Of a stretch of 64,000 nt of DNA, positions 11,021-23,418 are shown in pieces (the stretch's first letter is position 1; every line of letters starts with the position of its first letter). The notes below the pieces were generated by a model. The model saw only the letters and a list, made by a program, of their open reading frames with translations. It was not told the DNA's origin and ran no database searches. The translations under genes were made by a program, and so were the position numbers. This DNA is from Henckelia pumila (taxonomy: Eukaryota > Streptophyta > Magnoliopsida > Lamiales > Gesneriaceae), in contig NC_133123.1 of the NCBI RefSeq assembly GCF_033568475.1, positions 1,426,001 through 1,490,000 of the forward strand. The letters run 5' to 3'.

Positions 11021-12179
11021 GGAGAATTCTAGTGGGAGGAAATTCCACGTTTGCGTTGCTAGATTCAGGAGCCACGCATTCGTTTATTTCCCTAGGGTAT
11101 ATCAGGCGGGTAGGCATCAAGCCTGAGGTTGCTGTTACAGGTTACGATGTCACTATGCCGTCTGGTCAGATTCTTACTACCACCAGCGTCTGTAGAGATT
11201 TGGAGATGGAGTTACAGGGACATACTATCAGAGCAGATTTTGTGGTTTTACCGTTGACTGGATTCGATCTGATTTTGGGTATGGATTGGTTGTCTGTCAA
11301 CGGAGCAGTGATTGATTTTCGGCAGAGGACAATGGCAGTGAAACCAGTGGTAGGCGACCATTTTGTGTTCTATGCATCTCCGAGCAGTGAGACCTCGCCT
11401 GTTATCTTTTTTACACGTGCGAGGAAGTTATTGAGACATGGTTACCAGGGGTTTCTCGCCAGTGTAGTCACTTCATCAGAACCACCTAGCAGATCATTGT
11501 CAGATATAGAGGTGGCTTGTGACTTTTCAGATGTCTTTCCGAAGGACGTTTCGGGAGTCCCACCAGCTAGAGAGGTGGAGTTCAGTATTGATCTGTTACC
11601 AGGTACTGTGCCTATCTCTAAGGCACCGTATCGACTTGCTCCTACTGAGATGAAAGAGTTGAAGGAGCAGATTCAAGAGTTGTTGGAGAAGGGCTTTATT
11701 CGTCCTAGCTTTTCTCCTTGGAGAGCTCCAATGTTGTTTGTGAAGAAAAAGGATGGTAGCATGAGACTTTGTATCGATTACCGAGAGCTCAACAGGGTCA
11801 CTGTGAAGGACAAGTATCCACTTCCGAGGATTAAGGATTTGTTCGATCAGTTGCAGGGAGCTTCGGTTTTCTCCAAGATCGATTTGCGATCTGGCTATCA
11901 TCAGTTGATGATTGAGATCTTGACAGAGACTCATCTCCGTATTCCATTCACCCCGGAAGTACGAAGATGTATAGAGATTTGCAGTCATTGTATTGGTGGC
12001 CCGGCATGAAGAGAGATATTGGCCGATTTGTATCAGAGTGCTTGACTTGTCAGCAGGTCAAGGCAGAGCATCAGCGTCCTGCAGGGTTACTTAAGCCTCT
12101 ACCCATTCCGGAGTGGAAGTGGGAGAACATCACGATGGACTTTGTAGTTGGCCTTCCGAGGAGTACTAGAGGATGTATA
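11021..12179 (+). pseudogene. pol: pol 5' part, Tekay-like copy 1: protease, RT fragment, integrase start
   Basis: Protease ([12 protein letters not shown] at about 11060-11095) and the start of reverse transcriptase ([18 protein letters not shown]) are intact. At 11900-11907 (ATCAGTTG) the sequence jumps from RT (RSGYHQL) to the start of integrase, losing the RT catalytic aspartates and all of RNase H, about 1.2 kb compared with copy 2. About 20 bp further a 4-base loss at a CATGCAT-type repeat shifts the frame. Integrase then continues in another frame ([24 protein letters not shown], and the first catalytic Asp in MDFVVGLP) until the copy 2 insertion at 12180. Confidence 0.85.
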
Positions 12180-14850
12180 TGAAACGACCCTAACTCTATA
12201 ATAAATAAATATGCGGAAATTTTTTTTTTTTTTTTTTTTTTATACTTACTAAATAAAATATGTACATATATGCCCATACATATATGCACAGAATAAAAAT
12301 ATTTAAAATGAATAAACAATTAAATACTTAAATAAAAATACATTCTTAAAAATATAATAAATATCTGAGTCAAACATTAATTAAAAATATACTGCATAAG
12401 TAAATAAAAGTTTGCATGCACTGAAAATATTAAATAAATATTCTAGACCCTCAATCACTGAAAATAATAAAAATGTATCATGCTGACAAAAATATTAACA
12501 TGCATAGCGACTCAGAATATTTCACGGTCACGGGGCCACTGCATGCATGCTCATACGTCCTCGCCTCCGGTGGGTACAATGTCATCCTCAGCGTACTCAC
12601 CTGCACCATACCAGTGTAGTGAGCCTAGAGGCCCAACATGCTAACATAACAAGGGTTTAAAATAATTTAAACCAATTTAATACTAATACATACATATACA
12701 TGAATGAGCATGCTTAAGAATTACATAACATAACTTACTTAAATAAACATAATACATAACATAATACATAACAATATTGAGCAATTTATTTTCTAACATA
12801 GCATGGTTGTATCCGTAGTGTAACCTTAAATCATACATTAAATACTGATCAGCGTGGAAACCTACGTACGTGGCCGGTGACGAATCACCTCTTAAATTGG
12901 CAGTAAACTGCCCTTCAATCATATGGGGACGAATCCCCCTTAAATTGTCACACTACTTCAACTTCCAACATAAAATATTTTTATTGCTCAACTTAAACAT
13001 TAAATCATGCATAAAATATTATTTCATGAATGCATGTACTTGAATAAAATGTGTGTCCATCATATATATTTAATTTAATTTCTTATTAACATATAAATAT
13101 TAAAATAACTCAAATGCATAAAAATAATTAAATATATAATCAGGACACATGCAAATTTTCTCATGGATGGTCCTGGACTGCTGGCCCTACACACAAGCCC
13201 ATTAACTTAAAACTGGCCCATTAACATACTTAAGCCCATTAACTTAACTTTAAGCCCAAATAATTATTCTAAGCCCAATTAAATTAATAAAGCCCATTAA
13301 AATTACACTAAGCCCAATAACACTTAAACTGGCCCATTGGGCCCAAAAACCCAAAGACTGGCCCATTAACTTTTATGGGCCCAAAAGCCCATAAAATAAA
13401 TGGACTAACTTAATTAAAATTTTAAAAGTCAAAATAAAATTATTTGGGAGTCCAAATAATTTTATTTCAATTTAATTGGCCCAAAAACCCATTAATTCAT
13501 AAAATGTTTTAAAAATAAAAAGACTCGAGCCCGGCCCACCAAACCCAGACCCAGACCAACTTAACCCGACCCACTAACCTACTGACCCGACTCGGACCTA
13601 GGAACCCGACCCAGACCCAGCCTAAAACCCTAACCCGAACCCCTTACCTCTTCTCGGCTGCGGCCGTGAGCAGCAGCCACTCCATGGCTGCTGCCGGCCT
13701 GCTCCGGCCGCCCCTGGCCGGAGCGCCGCCGCCCAGACGTAGCCCACGTCTGGGCGGTCCGAACCTGACCCTAGCCCCGGCCCCATGCAGCCCCTAGCAC
13801 TGAACCCGAAGGCCCTTCCCCCGAACCCTAATCTGCGCGTCCATGGAGCCCGACTGCAACCTATCGATTTCTAGGCTCTTTTGGCTTGATTCGACCGAGC
13901 CAATTGAGCCTAGGTTCACCCTAGACACTCTAGGGACCCTAACCAGCAGTCATCCAAGCCATGGTTAGCCAAAAACGTGAACATGCTTAAGAAATCAAAG
14001 AGTAATGCGCATACAACCAACAAACCCATTTTTTTCTGAAAATTCTTTAAAGTTTTGATGCATACACCATACGCACACTATAATAACTGAGATGGTACAA
14101 AAATTGAAGAAGGAATCATGCCTTTCACCGATGAAATTGATTTAGCACGCACGTAGGACGTTTCCGGGACGACGGGCGATGACGACAAGCTTTAAACCTT
14201 CGAAACGAGCTATGGAGTCACCTTGGATTGAGGAAGAAGATGAAGATGGAGAATGGAGGTGAGGGAGGCGGCTACTAGGGTGAAGGATCGGTTGGTTTGG
14301 GGGTAGACTAGGTTAAAGTTTTAAATAAAAATAGGTTTTAGGATTATAATTTAGGTAGATAATATCTTAATAACTAATTAGGAGATAATAGCATAATTAA
14401 AAAAATTTCCTAAGTTTTAAAAATTTAGATAACTTAAATAATAATAACACAAATCCCGAAATTATAATTTAAGGGAATTTTAAAAGTGCTAAAAAGTCAA
14501 TATTTTGGCTAATTTTGAATAAAATGGACTCCTAAAATTAAATAAAATTAAATACTTAAAATTTTGGGATAATAAAACTCAAAATAATATTTTAAGGCTC
14601 TAAAAAGGCTCATAAAATAATTTGGGTGAAAAGTTGTCATCTCGTCCGTCCACGGTCTCGTCTACGCGATCAAATAATTAAAATACTAAAAATCATAAAA
14701 ATCACTAATTATGGGTTAAATGCTTAAAAATAAATTAAACCATGCACAAATAATTCACATAATTATTTAACCCATAAATCATAAATTTAAATAATTAAAT
14801 ATCCTAATTATGCAGGCAGATTTACGTATTTAAAAATACCGGGTGTTACA
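12180..14850 (-). repeat. Tekay-like copy 2, 3' LTR (2671 bp)
   Basis: On the plus strand it runs from TGAAACGACCC to GGGTGTTACA. It contains a T homopolymer near 12220-12241, the hairpin group at 12876-12938, repeated AGCCCATTAA-like units near 13190-13400 and a GC-rich stretch at about 13550-13870. Confidence 0.93.
12876..12938 (-). repeat. group of three small hairpins in LTR (copy 2, 3' LTR)
   Basis: Plus-strand units GGTGACGAATCACC (12876-12889), GGCAGTAAACTGCC (12899-12912) and GGGGACGAATCCCC (12925-12938). On the element's sense strand the first and third have TTCG loops. Flanking sequence (GTGTGACA on one side, CGTACGT and CTGATCAGT on the other) matches that around the copy 1 array, so the arrays are homologous although the stem sequences differ. 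Confidence 0.8.
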
Positions 14851-14866
14851 ATTCTCCCCCCCTTAA
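14851..14866 (-). other. polypurine tract, Tekay-like copy 2
   Basis: The plus-strand block ATTCTCCCCCCCCTTA is the complement of a G-rich polypurine tract directly next to the 3' LTR. It is the same motif as in copy 1 at 23404-23418. Confidence 0.85.
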
Positions 14867-14895
14867 ATTGAATTTCGTCCTCGAAATTAAAGTAC

Positions 14896-17800
14896 TTACC
14901 CGAACAACTCCGGGTAGCGAGTCCTCATGTCTGCCTCGGTCTCCCAAGTAGCTTCCTCCTCTGAGTGATTCAGCCACTGGACTCTGACCATCGGTATGAC
15001 CCGCGTCCTAAGCCTCCGCTCCTCCCTAGCCAGGATCCGTACTGGTCTCTCCTCATACACTAGATCTGGTGGCAACTGTAAGGGCTCGAAATCCAACACA
15101 TGCGACGGGTTGGAGACATATCTCCGAAGCATGGATACATGGAAAACGTTGTGCACTGCCGCTAGCCCTGGAGGTAGAGCTAAACGATAGGCCAACGTGC
15201 CAACTCGCTCCAAGATCTCGAATGGCCCTATATATCTCGGATTAAGCTTGCCTCTCCGCCCAAAACGCGCTACTCCCTTCATAGGTGACACCTTCAAGAA
15301 TACGTGATCACCTACCGCGAACTCCAAATCGCGTCGTCTGGCATCCGCATAACTCTTCTGCCGACTCTGCGCTGTCCTCATCCTGTCTCGAATCTGCGTC
15401 ACGATGTCAGCTGTCTGCTGCACAATCTCCGGACCCAACAAAATCCGCTCACCAACCTCATCCCAATGCACCGGAGATCTGCATCTCCTCCCATAAAGTG
15501 CTGCATATGGAGCCATACCTATAGACGACTGAAAGCTGTTGTTATAGGTAAACTCCACCAATGGCAGTCTAGTCTCCCAAGAGCCCCGAAAATCAATGAC
15601 ACAAGCTCTCAGAAGATCCTCGAGAACCTGGATCACTCTCTCAGACTGACCATCTGTCTGGGGATGAAATGCTGTACTGAACAGAAGCCTAGTCCCCATA
15701 GCCGTGTGCAGACTCTTCCAAAACGCAGATGTGAATCTCGGATCTCTGTCTGACACAATAGACACTGGTATGCCATGCAGTCTAACAATCTCTCTAATGT
15801 AAAGCTCTGCATACTGTGTCAAAGTATAGTTAGTCCTCACCGGCAAGAAATGAGCTGACTTGGTGAGTCTATCCACAATCACCCAAATCGCTGTACACCC
15901 TCTGGCACTCCTCGGTAAGCCAACTACAAAGTCCATCGTAATATTCTCCCATTTCCATTCCGGAATAGGGAGAGGTCTAAGAAGTCCTGCTGGACGCTGA
16001 TGCTCTGCTTTGACTTGCTGACAAGTCAAGCACTCTGACACCACTCTCCCGATGTCACTCTTCATACCGGGCCACCAATACAATAACTGTAAGTCTCGGT
16101 ACATCTTCGTACTTCCGGGGTGAATGGAGTACGGAGATGCATGAGCCTCTGCTAGAATCTCGGCTCTCAACTGATCAACGTTCGGTACCCACATCCTCCC
16201 ACGGTACTGAACGATGCCATCCTCCACTGTATACAAGAGATTACCTCTGGCCTCATCTCTCTGTCTCCATCGCTGTAGCTCCTCATCAGTGGACTGTCCC
16301 TCTCTAATCCGATCTCTCAACACTGGCTGCACCGTCAACACTGACAAACTCGGTGCATGGCCCCTCGGATAGCACTCCAAACCAAATCTCTGAATCTCGG
16401 TCTGTAGTGGTAACTGTGCAGTCAAACATGATACCACTGACGACTTTCGACTCAAAGCATCTGCCACTACATTAGCCTTACCCGGATGGTAGCTAATGTC
16501 ACAGTCGTAGTCCTTAACAAGCTCAAGCCATCTGCGCTGCCTCATGTTCAACTCCTTCTGGGTGAAGAAGTACTTGAGGCTCTTGTGATCGGTGAAAATC
16601 TTGCACTTCTCGCCGTAAAGATAGTGCCTCCAGATTTTCAACGCAAAAACCACTGCTGCAAGCTCCAAATCATGCGTCGGATAGTTCTGCTCATGAATCT
16701 TCAACTGTCGCGACGCATATGCGATAACTCTGCCACTCTGCATAAGTACTGCGCCCAACCCAAGCTTGGACGCGTCGGTGTACACCACTAACTCCTCATG
16801 TGGCACTGTCATAGCTAACACCGGTGCTGTAGTGAGTGCTTCCTTCAGCTGATCGAAGCTCCTCTGACAGTCTGAACTCCAGATAAACTTCGCATTCTTC
16901 TTGGTCAAGGAAGTCAAGGGTACTGCAATAGAGGAAAAACCCTTGATGAACTTCCTATAATACCCCGCCAAACCCAAGAAACTGCGAATCTCTGAAGCAT
17001 TCTTCGGAACACCCCAATTCTGCACTGCCTCCACCTTAGACTGATCGACTGCAACTCCATCTCTCGAAATAATGTGGCCAAGAAATGCCACCTGTTCAAG
17101 CCAAAACTCGCACTTGCTGAACTTGGCATACAACCGATGCTCCCTCAAAGTCTGCAATGCGGTCTGAAGGTGCTGTCTATGCTCCTCGATGCTCCTAGAA
17201 TAGATCAAAATATCATCAATAAAGACTATGATGAACTGATCCAGATATGGCTGAAAGACTCGGTTCATGAGATCCATGAAAACCGCTGGAGCATTGGTCA
17301 ACCCAAATGGCATCACTAAGAACTCGTAATGCCCATATCGTGTCCGGAAAGCAGTCTTGGACACATCTGCATCCCTAACACGCAACTGATGGTAACCAGA
17401 TCGCAGATCGATCTTGGAGAACACTGAAGCTCCCTGCAACTGGTCAAACAAGTCCTCTATCCTCGGCAGTGGATACTTGTTCTTCACTGTGACTCTGTTA
17501 AGCTCTCGGTAATCGATGCACAGTCTCATACTGCCATCCTTCTTCTTCACAAACAACACCGGAGCTCCCCAAGGAGAAAAGCTAGGTCGAACGAAGCCTT
17601 TCTCTAACAACTCCTGTATCTGCTCCTTCAACTCTTTCATCTCGGTAGGAGCAAGCCTGTACGGTGCCTTAGAGATAGGCACGGTGTCTGGCACTAATTC
17701 AATACTGAACTCCACCTCTCTCACTGGTGGAATTCCTGTCACATCCTCCGGAAAGACATCCGGAAAGTCACGAACCACCTCTAACTCTGATAATGATCTG

Positions 17801-18269
17801 CTAGATGGCTCTGAAGTCGTGACAATACTCGCTAGAAACCCCTGGCAACCCCGTCTCAACAACTTCCTCGCCTGAATATAGGATATCACCTGAGGAATAT
17901 CACTGCTCTGAGATGCATAAAAAGTGAACGGGTCGCCCCCTGTAGGTCTCACTGACACTGATCTCCGACGAAAATCAATCGAAGCTCCATTGACTGTCAA
18001 CCAGTCCATACCCAAAATAAGATCAAAACCACTCAAAGGCAAGACTACTACATCTGCTCGAATGGAGTGTCCCTGCAGCTCTAACTCCAGTCCTCGAATA
18101 ACCTTCGAGGTAGACATAATCTGCCCTGACGGCATAGTAACATCATACCCGCTGTCACTACTCTCAGGTGTGATGCCTACCCGCCTGATAAACTCCAGGG
18201 AGATAAACGAATGCGTAGCCCCTGAATCTAGCAACGCAAACGTGGAGTTGCCTCCAACTAGAATTCTCC
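14896..18269 (-). CDS. pol: pol polyprotein, Tekay-like copy 2 (protease, RT, RNase H, integrase, chromodomain-like tail)
   Basis: The frame is open from the candidate splice acceptor at 18269 to the stop at 14896; the first in-frame ATG (18234) gives 1112 residues. Positions below count from that ATG. Protease DSGATHS is at 3-9. RT has its catalytic FIDD at 338-341. RNase H has VYTDAS with Asp 487. The integrase zinc-binding residues are H698, H705, C735 and C738, and its catalytic triad is D768, D829 and E865. The C-terminus (about 1080-1112, [16 protein letters not shown]) resembles the chromodomain of chromoviruses, which can target insertion to chromatin marks. No stop or frameshift is seen. 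The start is uncertain because expression is probably as a Gag-Pol fusion. Confidence 0.9.
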
Positions 18270-18473
18270 CTGCACGCAGAAAATTCCCAACAGTTTCATA
18301 CCACTTCTAATTTTTTCCAAACGAGTCACTACAAGTTCTTAATTCTAATCACAAGTAAAACATGCTTCCTATTCTAACATGCAGTTAAATGACCCAAATA
18401 ACAAGAATTTCAAATTAAATACTAAATCTTTAACCAAAGGAGAATTTATGAAAATACTAGGGATAGGATGTAC
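18270..18473 (-). other. candidate intron between gag and pol, Tekay-like copy 2
   Basis: On the minus strand a 204-bp A/T-rich segment begins GTACATCC and ends CTGCGTGCAG. The gag stop (TAG) falls seven codons inside it. Removing it joins gag and pol in one frame at a Gly codon, exactly where the copy 1 segment lies. Confidence 0.6.
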
Positions 18474-19536
18474 CGGTGATCAAGGAGGTGTCTGGATCGA
18501 CTTCCTCAGCCTGCATCACGAACACCCTACCAGCGGTGTTCTTCTTCCTGGGGCAGTTAGCAATCTGATGCCCCGGCTCTCTGCAGTGGAAGCAAACTCC
18601 TGCTCCCAATAGGCAAGGTCCCGAATGCATCTTCTGGCACTTCGGGCAAGTGGGATGAGCTATGGCATTAGGGGCCCCGCCCCTCTGCTGCTGCTGCGGC
18701 CTCTGCTGCTGTGGCCTCTGCTGCTGATTCGGGCCCTTAGCCGGCCCTGTATACTGCTTCTTCGCAGGTGGCTGCGAAGATGGTCGCTGATATCCTGTCT
18801 GTACAAACTGCCTCTTGCCCTGCTGCTCTCTCTGGATCGCTCTCCGACCCTCCTCAGAACGCAAGGCCCTGCTGACTGCAGACTCATATGTAAACACGTC
18901 TGCCATGCGCACGTCATGCCTGATCTCAGCCTTCAGGCCCTCAACAAACTGTCGCAGCTTCTCCTGCGGACTATCAGCAATCATGGGCACAAAACGACAG
19001 CCCCTCTCAAACTGGCTTATGTACTCCACCACAGATCTGTCCCCCTGACGGAGACTCATGAACTCCCGGATCATGCGACTGCGCACATCCTCAGTGAAAT
19101 ATTTGGCGTAGAAGATACGCCTGAACTCAGCCCATGTCAGAGTCGGTAGATGGACTCCTCTAACTGCACCCTCCCACCATGAGGCTGCATCGCCTCGCAT
19201 CATGTATGTAGCACAGCTCACCCTGTCGGCGTCTGTGATCCCCATATAGTCAAAGATGGACTCCAAAGATCGAATCCATCCCTCAGCCACCAACGGATCG
19301 GTGGTCCCCAAGAACTCCTTAGGCCCCTTCTTCTGGAACCTCTCGGCGACGTCCTCCTCGTGGGATAGTCTGGGACGTGCAGCCTGCTGCTCCAACAGAG
19401 CAGTAATCCCCGCCATCATCGTAGCACTGGCCTGCTCCAATGCTGTCATAGGGTTCTGCGGAGGTGGCGGTGGAGGTGGAGGTGGAGGTCCCCCACGTCT
19501 ATTCACTGGTCTGGGAGGCATTCTGCACCACCACAT
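18457..19536 (-). CDS. gag: gag polyprotein, Tekay-like copy 2
   Basis: This 359-codon frame encodes the nucleocapsid/capsid protein. An N-terminal polyproline run is followed by a Ty3-type capsid region (WIRSLESIFDYMG, AASWWEGAVRG, RQGDRSVVEYISQFERGC), a Gln-rich basic linker and a CCHC knuckle (CFHCREPGHQIANC). The second ATG (MPPRPVNRRGG, about 19521) is the likelier start. The C-terminal residues after ITG would be read only from unspliced RNA, because the stop lies inside the candidate intron. Confidence 0.9.
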   Translation of the reverse strand: MWWCRMPPRPVNRRGGPPPPPPPPPPQNPMTALEQASATMMAGITALLEQQAARPRLSHEEDVAERFQKKGPKEFLGTTDPLVAEGWIRSLESIFDYMGITDADRVSCATYMMRGDAASWWEGAVRGVHLPTLTWAEFRRIFYAKYFTEDVRSRMIREFMSLRQGDRSVVEYISQFERGCRFVPMIADSPQEKLRQFVEGLKAEIRHDVRMADVFTYESAVSRALRSEEGRRAIQREQQGKRQFVQTGYQRPSSQPPAKKQYTGPAKGPNQQQRPQQQRPQQQQRGGAPNAIAHPTCPKCQKMHSGPCLLGAGVCFHCREPGHQIANCPRKKNTAGRVFVMQAEEVDPDTSLITGTSYP

Positions 19537-19693
19537 ATTTATTTACGTAAATCGCCATGCATAACTAAGTGTTTTGAAATTTATACTAACTTAAATTCTA
19601 GAAATTAAATCATGCTACAAACATTTAAAACTTACAGACCGGTAGCGTGGATTTCTGAGCTCGCATAGCAGTGAGGGCCCCTCCGAGGACCGT

Positions 19694-19705
19694 GCTCTGA
19701 TACCA
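19694..19705 (-). other. primer binding site, Tekay-like copy 2
   Basis: Plus-strand GCTCTGATACCA is the reverse complement of TGGTATCAGAGC, the initiator methionyl tRNA primer site. It lies two bases from the 5' LTR. Confidence 0.9.
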
Positions 19706-19707
19706 AC

Positions 19708-22373
19708 TGAAACGACCCTAACTCTATAATAAATAAATATGCGGAATTTTTTTTTTTTTTTTTTTTTATACTTACTAAATAAAATATGTACATATATGCC
19801 CATACATATATGCACAGAATAAAAATATTTAAAATGAATAAACAATTAAATACTTAAATAAAAATACATTCTTAAAAATATAATAAATATCTGAGTCAAA
19901 CATTAATTAAAAATATACTGCATAAGTAAATAAAAGTTTGCATGCACTGAAAATATTAAATAAATATTCTAGACCCTCAATCACTGAAAATAATAAAAAT
20001 GTATCATGCTGACAAAAATATTAACATGCATAGCGACTCAGAATATTTCACGGTCACGGGGCCACTGCATGCATGCTCATACGTCCTCGCCTCCGGTGGG
20101 TACAATGTCATCCTCAGCGTACTCACCTGCACCATACCAGTGTAGTGAGCCTAGAGGCCCAACATGCTAACATAACAAGGGTTTAAAATAATTTAAACCA
20201 ATTTAATACTAATACATACATATACATGAATGAGCATGCTTAAGAATTACATAACATAACTTACTTAAATAAACATAATACATAACATAATACATAACAA
20301 TATTGAGCAATTTATTTTCTAACATAGCATGGTTGTATCCGTAGTGTAACCTTAAATCATACATTAAATACTGATCAGCGTGGAAACCTACGTACGTGGC
20401 CGGTGACGAATCACCTCTTAAATTGGCAGTAAACTGCCCTTCAATCATATGGGGACGAATCCCCCTTAAATTGTCACACTACTTCAACTTCCAACATAAA
20501 ATATTTTTATTGCTCAACTTAAACATTAAATCATGCATAAAATATTATTTCATGAATGCATGTACTTGAATAAAATGTGTGTCCATATATATTTAATTTA
20601 ATTTCTTATTAACATATAAATATTAAAATAACTCAAATGCATAAAAATAATTAAATATATAATCAGGACACATGCAAATTTTCTCATGGATGGTCCTGGA
20701 CTGCTGGCCCTACACACAAGCCCATTAACTTAAAACTGGCCCATTAACATACTTAAGCCCATTAACTTAACTTTAAGCCCAAATAATTATTCTAAGCCCA
20801 ATTAAATTAATAAAGCCCATTAAAATTACACTAAGCCCAATAACACTTAAACTGGCCCATTGGGCCCAAAAACCCAAAGACTGGCCCATTAACTTTTATG
20901 GGCCCAAAAGCCCATAAAATAAATGGACTAACTTAATTAAAATTTTAAAAGTCAAAATAAAATTATTTGGGAGTCCAAATAATTTTATTTCAATTTAATT
21001 GGCCCAAAAACCCATTAATTCATAAAATGTTTTAAAAATAAAAAGACTCGAGCCCGGCCCACCAAACCCGGACCCAGACCAACTTAACCCGACCCACTAA
21101 CCTACTGACCCGACCCGGACCTAGGAACCCGACCCAGACCCAGCCTAAAACCCTAACCCGAACCCCTTACCTCTTCTCGGCTGCGGCCGTGAGCAGCAGC
21201 CACTCCATGGCTGCTGCCGGCCTGCTCCGGCCGCCCCTGGCCGGAGCGCCGCCGCCCAGACGTAGCCCACGTCTGGGCGGTCCGAACCTGACCCTAGCCC
21301 CGGCCCCATGCAGCCCCTAGCACTGAACCCGAAGGCCCTTCCCCCGAACCCTAATCTGCGCGTCCATGGAGCCCGACTGCAACCTATCGATTTCTAGGCT
21401 CTTTTGGCTTGATTCGACCGAGCCAATTGAGCCTAGGTTCACCCTAGACACTCTAGGGACCCTAACCAGCAGTCATCCAAGCCATGGTTAGCCAAAAACG
21501 TGAACATGCTTAAGAAATCAAAGAGTAATGCGCATACAACCAACAAACCCATTTTTTTCTGAAAATTCTTTAAAGTTTTGATGCATACACCATACGCACA
21601 CTATAATAACTGAGATGGTACGAAAATTGAAGAAGGAATCATGCCTTTCACCGATGAAATTGATTTAGCACGCACGTAGGACGTTTCCGGGACGACGGGC
21701 GATGACGACAAGCTTTAAACCTTCGAAACGAGCTATGGAGTCACCTTGGATTGAGGAAGAAGATGAAGATGGAGAATGGAGGTGAGGGAGGCGGCTACTA
21801 GGGTGAAGGATCGGTTGGTTTGGGGGTAGACTAGGTTAAAGTTTTAAATAAAAATAGGTTTTAGGATTATAATTTAGGTAGATAATATCTTAATAACTAA
21901 TTAGGAGATAATAGCATAATTAAAAAAATTTCCTAAGTTTTAAAAATTTAGATAACTTAAATAATAATAACACAAATCCCGAAATTATAATTTAAGGGAA
22001 TTTTAAAAGTGCTAAAAAGTCAATATTTTGGCTAATTTTGAATAAAATGGACTCCTAAAATTAAATAAAATTAAATACTTAAAATTTTGGGATAATAAAA
22101 CTCAAAATAATATTTTAAGGCTCTAAAAAGGCTCATAAAATAATTTGGGTGAAAAGTTGTCATCTCGTCCGTCCACGGTCTCGTCTACGCGATCAAATAA
22201 TTAAAATACTAAAAATCATAAAAATCACTAATTATGGGTTAAATGCTTAAAAATAAATTAAACCATGCACAAATAATTCACATAATTATTTAACCCATAA
22301 ATCATAAATTTAAATAATTAAATATCCTAATTATGCAGGCAGATTTACGTATTTAAAAATACCGGGTGTTACA
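19708..22373 (-). repeat. Tekay-like copy 2, 5' LTR (2666 bp)
   Basis: Nearly identical to 12180-14850. The differences seen are a short indel in the CATCATATAT tract, three substitutions and a T-run length change. The hairpin group is repeated at about 20402-20464. Confidence 0.93.
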
Positions 22374-22378
22374 GTATA

Positions 22379-23374
22379 GCTATTTGGGTGATCGTGGATA
22401 GACTCACCAAGTCAGCTCATTTCTTGCCGGTGAGGACTACTTACTCATTGACGCAGTATGCAGAGCTTTACATTAAGGAGATTGTTAGACTGCATGGCAT
22501 ACCAGTGTCGATTGTATCGGACAGAGATCCGAGATTTACGTCTGCATTCTGGAAGAGTTTGCACACAGCTTTGGAGACTCGGCTATTATTCAGTACAGCG
22601 TTCCATCCCCAGACAGATGGTCAGTCGGAGAGGGTGATTCAGATTCTTGAGGATCTACTGAGAGCTTGTGTCATTGATTTTTAGGGCTCTTGGGAGACTA
22701 GACTGCCATTAGTGGAGTTTACCTATAACAACAGTTTTCAGTCGTCTATAGGTATGGCTCCTTATGCAGCTCTCTACGGGAGAAGATGTAGATCGCCAGT
22801 GCATTGGGATGAGGTTGGCGAGAGGATTTTATTTGGTCCCGAGATTGTACAGCAGACTGCCGATGTTGTGACACAGATACGGGATCGTATGAGAACAGCT
22901 CAGAGTCGTCAGAAGAGTTATGCTGATACTCGACGAAGAGATCTTGGGTTTGTAGTAGGTGATCATGTGTTTCTGAAAGTATCACCTATGAAAGGGGTGA
23001 TGAGATTTGGTCGCAGAGGCAAGTTGAATCCGAGATATATTGGGCCATTTGAGATCTTGGAGAGAGTTGGCACTTTGACATACCGTTTAGCACTACCGCC
23101 AGGGCTTGCAGCAGTGCACAACGTTTTCCATGTATCCATGCTTCGGAGATACATCTCTAATCCGACGCATGTGTTGGATCACGAGCCTTTGCAGTTAGCA
23201 CCAGATCTAGCATTTGAGGAGAGGCCTGTTCGTATCTTAACCAGAGAGGAGCGGAGATTGAGGACGCGGGTCATACCGATGGTCAAAGTCCAGTGGCAGA
23301 ATCATTCCGAGGAGGAAGCCACTTGGGAGACCGAGGCAGACATGAGGACTCGCTACCCGGAGTTATTCGAGTAA
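22379..23374 (+). pseudogene. pol: pol 3' part, Tekay-like copy 1: integrase and chromodomain-like tail
   Basis: This continues the integrase interrupted at 12179. It holds the second catalytic Asp (SDRDPRF) and the Glu (GQSERV), then a TAG at 22682-22684 where copy 2 has an Arg codon. The same frame then resumes with the GPY/F-like region ([12 protein letters not shown]) and a chromodomain-like end ([14 protein letters not shown]) to a TAA at 23372-23374. Confidence 0.85.
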
Positions 23375-23403
23375 ACACTTTAATTTCGAGGACGAAATTC
23401 AAT

Positions 23404-23418
23404 TTAAGGGGGGAGAAT
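23404..23418 (+). other. polypurine tract, Tekay-like copy 1
   Basis: TTAAGGGGGGAGAAT lies directly before the TG of the 3' LTR. This purine run primes plus-strand synthesis. Confidence 0.88.

Larger units (their letters stand above)
12180..22373 (-). mobile_element. Ty3/gypsy Tekay-like retrotransposon, copy 2, structurally complete
   Basis: This 10,194-bp minus-strand element has LTRs at 12180-14850 and 19708-22373, ends TG...CA, and a 5-bp TSD GTATA (12175-12179 and 22374-22378). It lies in the integrase of copy 1. The PBS, polypurine tract, gag and an 1112-codon pol frame are all open. By eye the LTRs differ by about three substitutions plus small indels in 2.67 kb. This is the youngest layer and a candidate autonomous element. 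Its LTRs are only patchily similar to those of copy 1, so it is a different but related family. Confidence 0.94.

Noticed and set aside
9218-12180. CRISPR-like or phage-like repeat arrays
   Set aside because: The repeats are LTR hairpins in a plant retrotransposon; no spacer-repeat regularity and no bacterial genes occur in the window.
12683-12922. 79-codon minus ORF repeated identically at 20209-20448
   Set aside because: It lies in the copy 2 LTRs and contains low-complexity ATACATAACATAA repeats with no coding signature.
15304-15753. 149-codon plus-strand ORF within copy 2, and similar plus-strand ORFs at 16486, 17516, 17924 and 18625
   Set aside because: All are antisense shadows of the gag and pol frames of copy 2.
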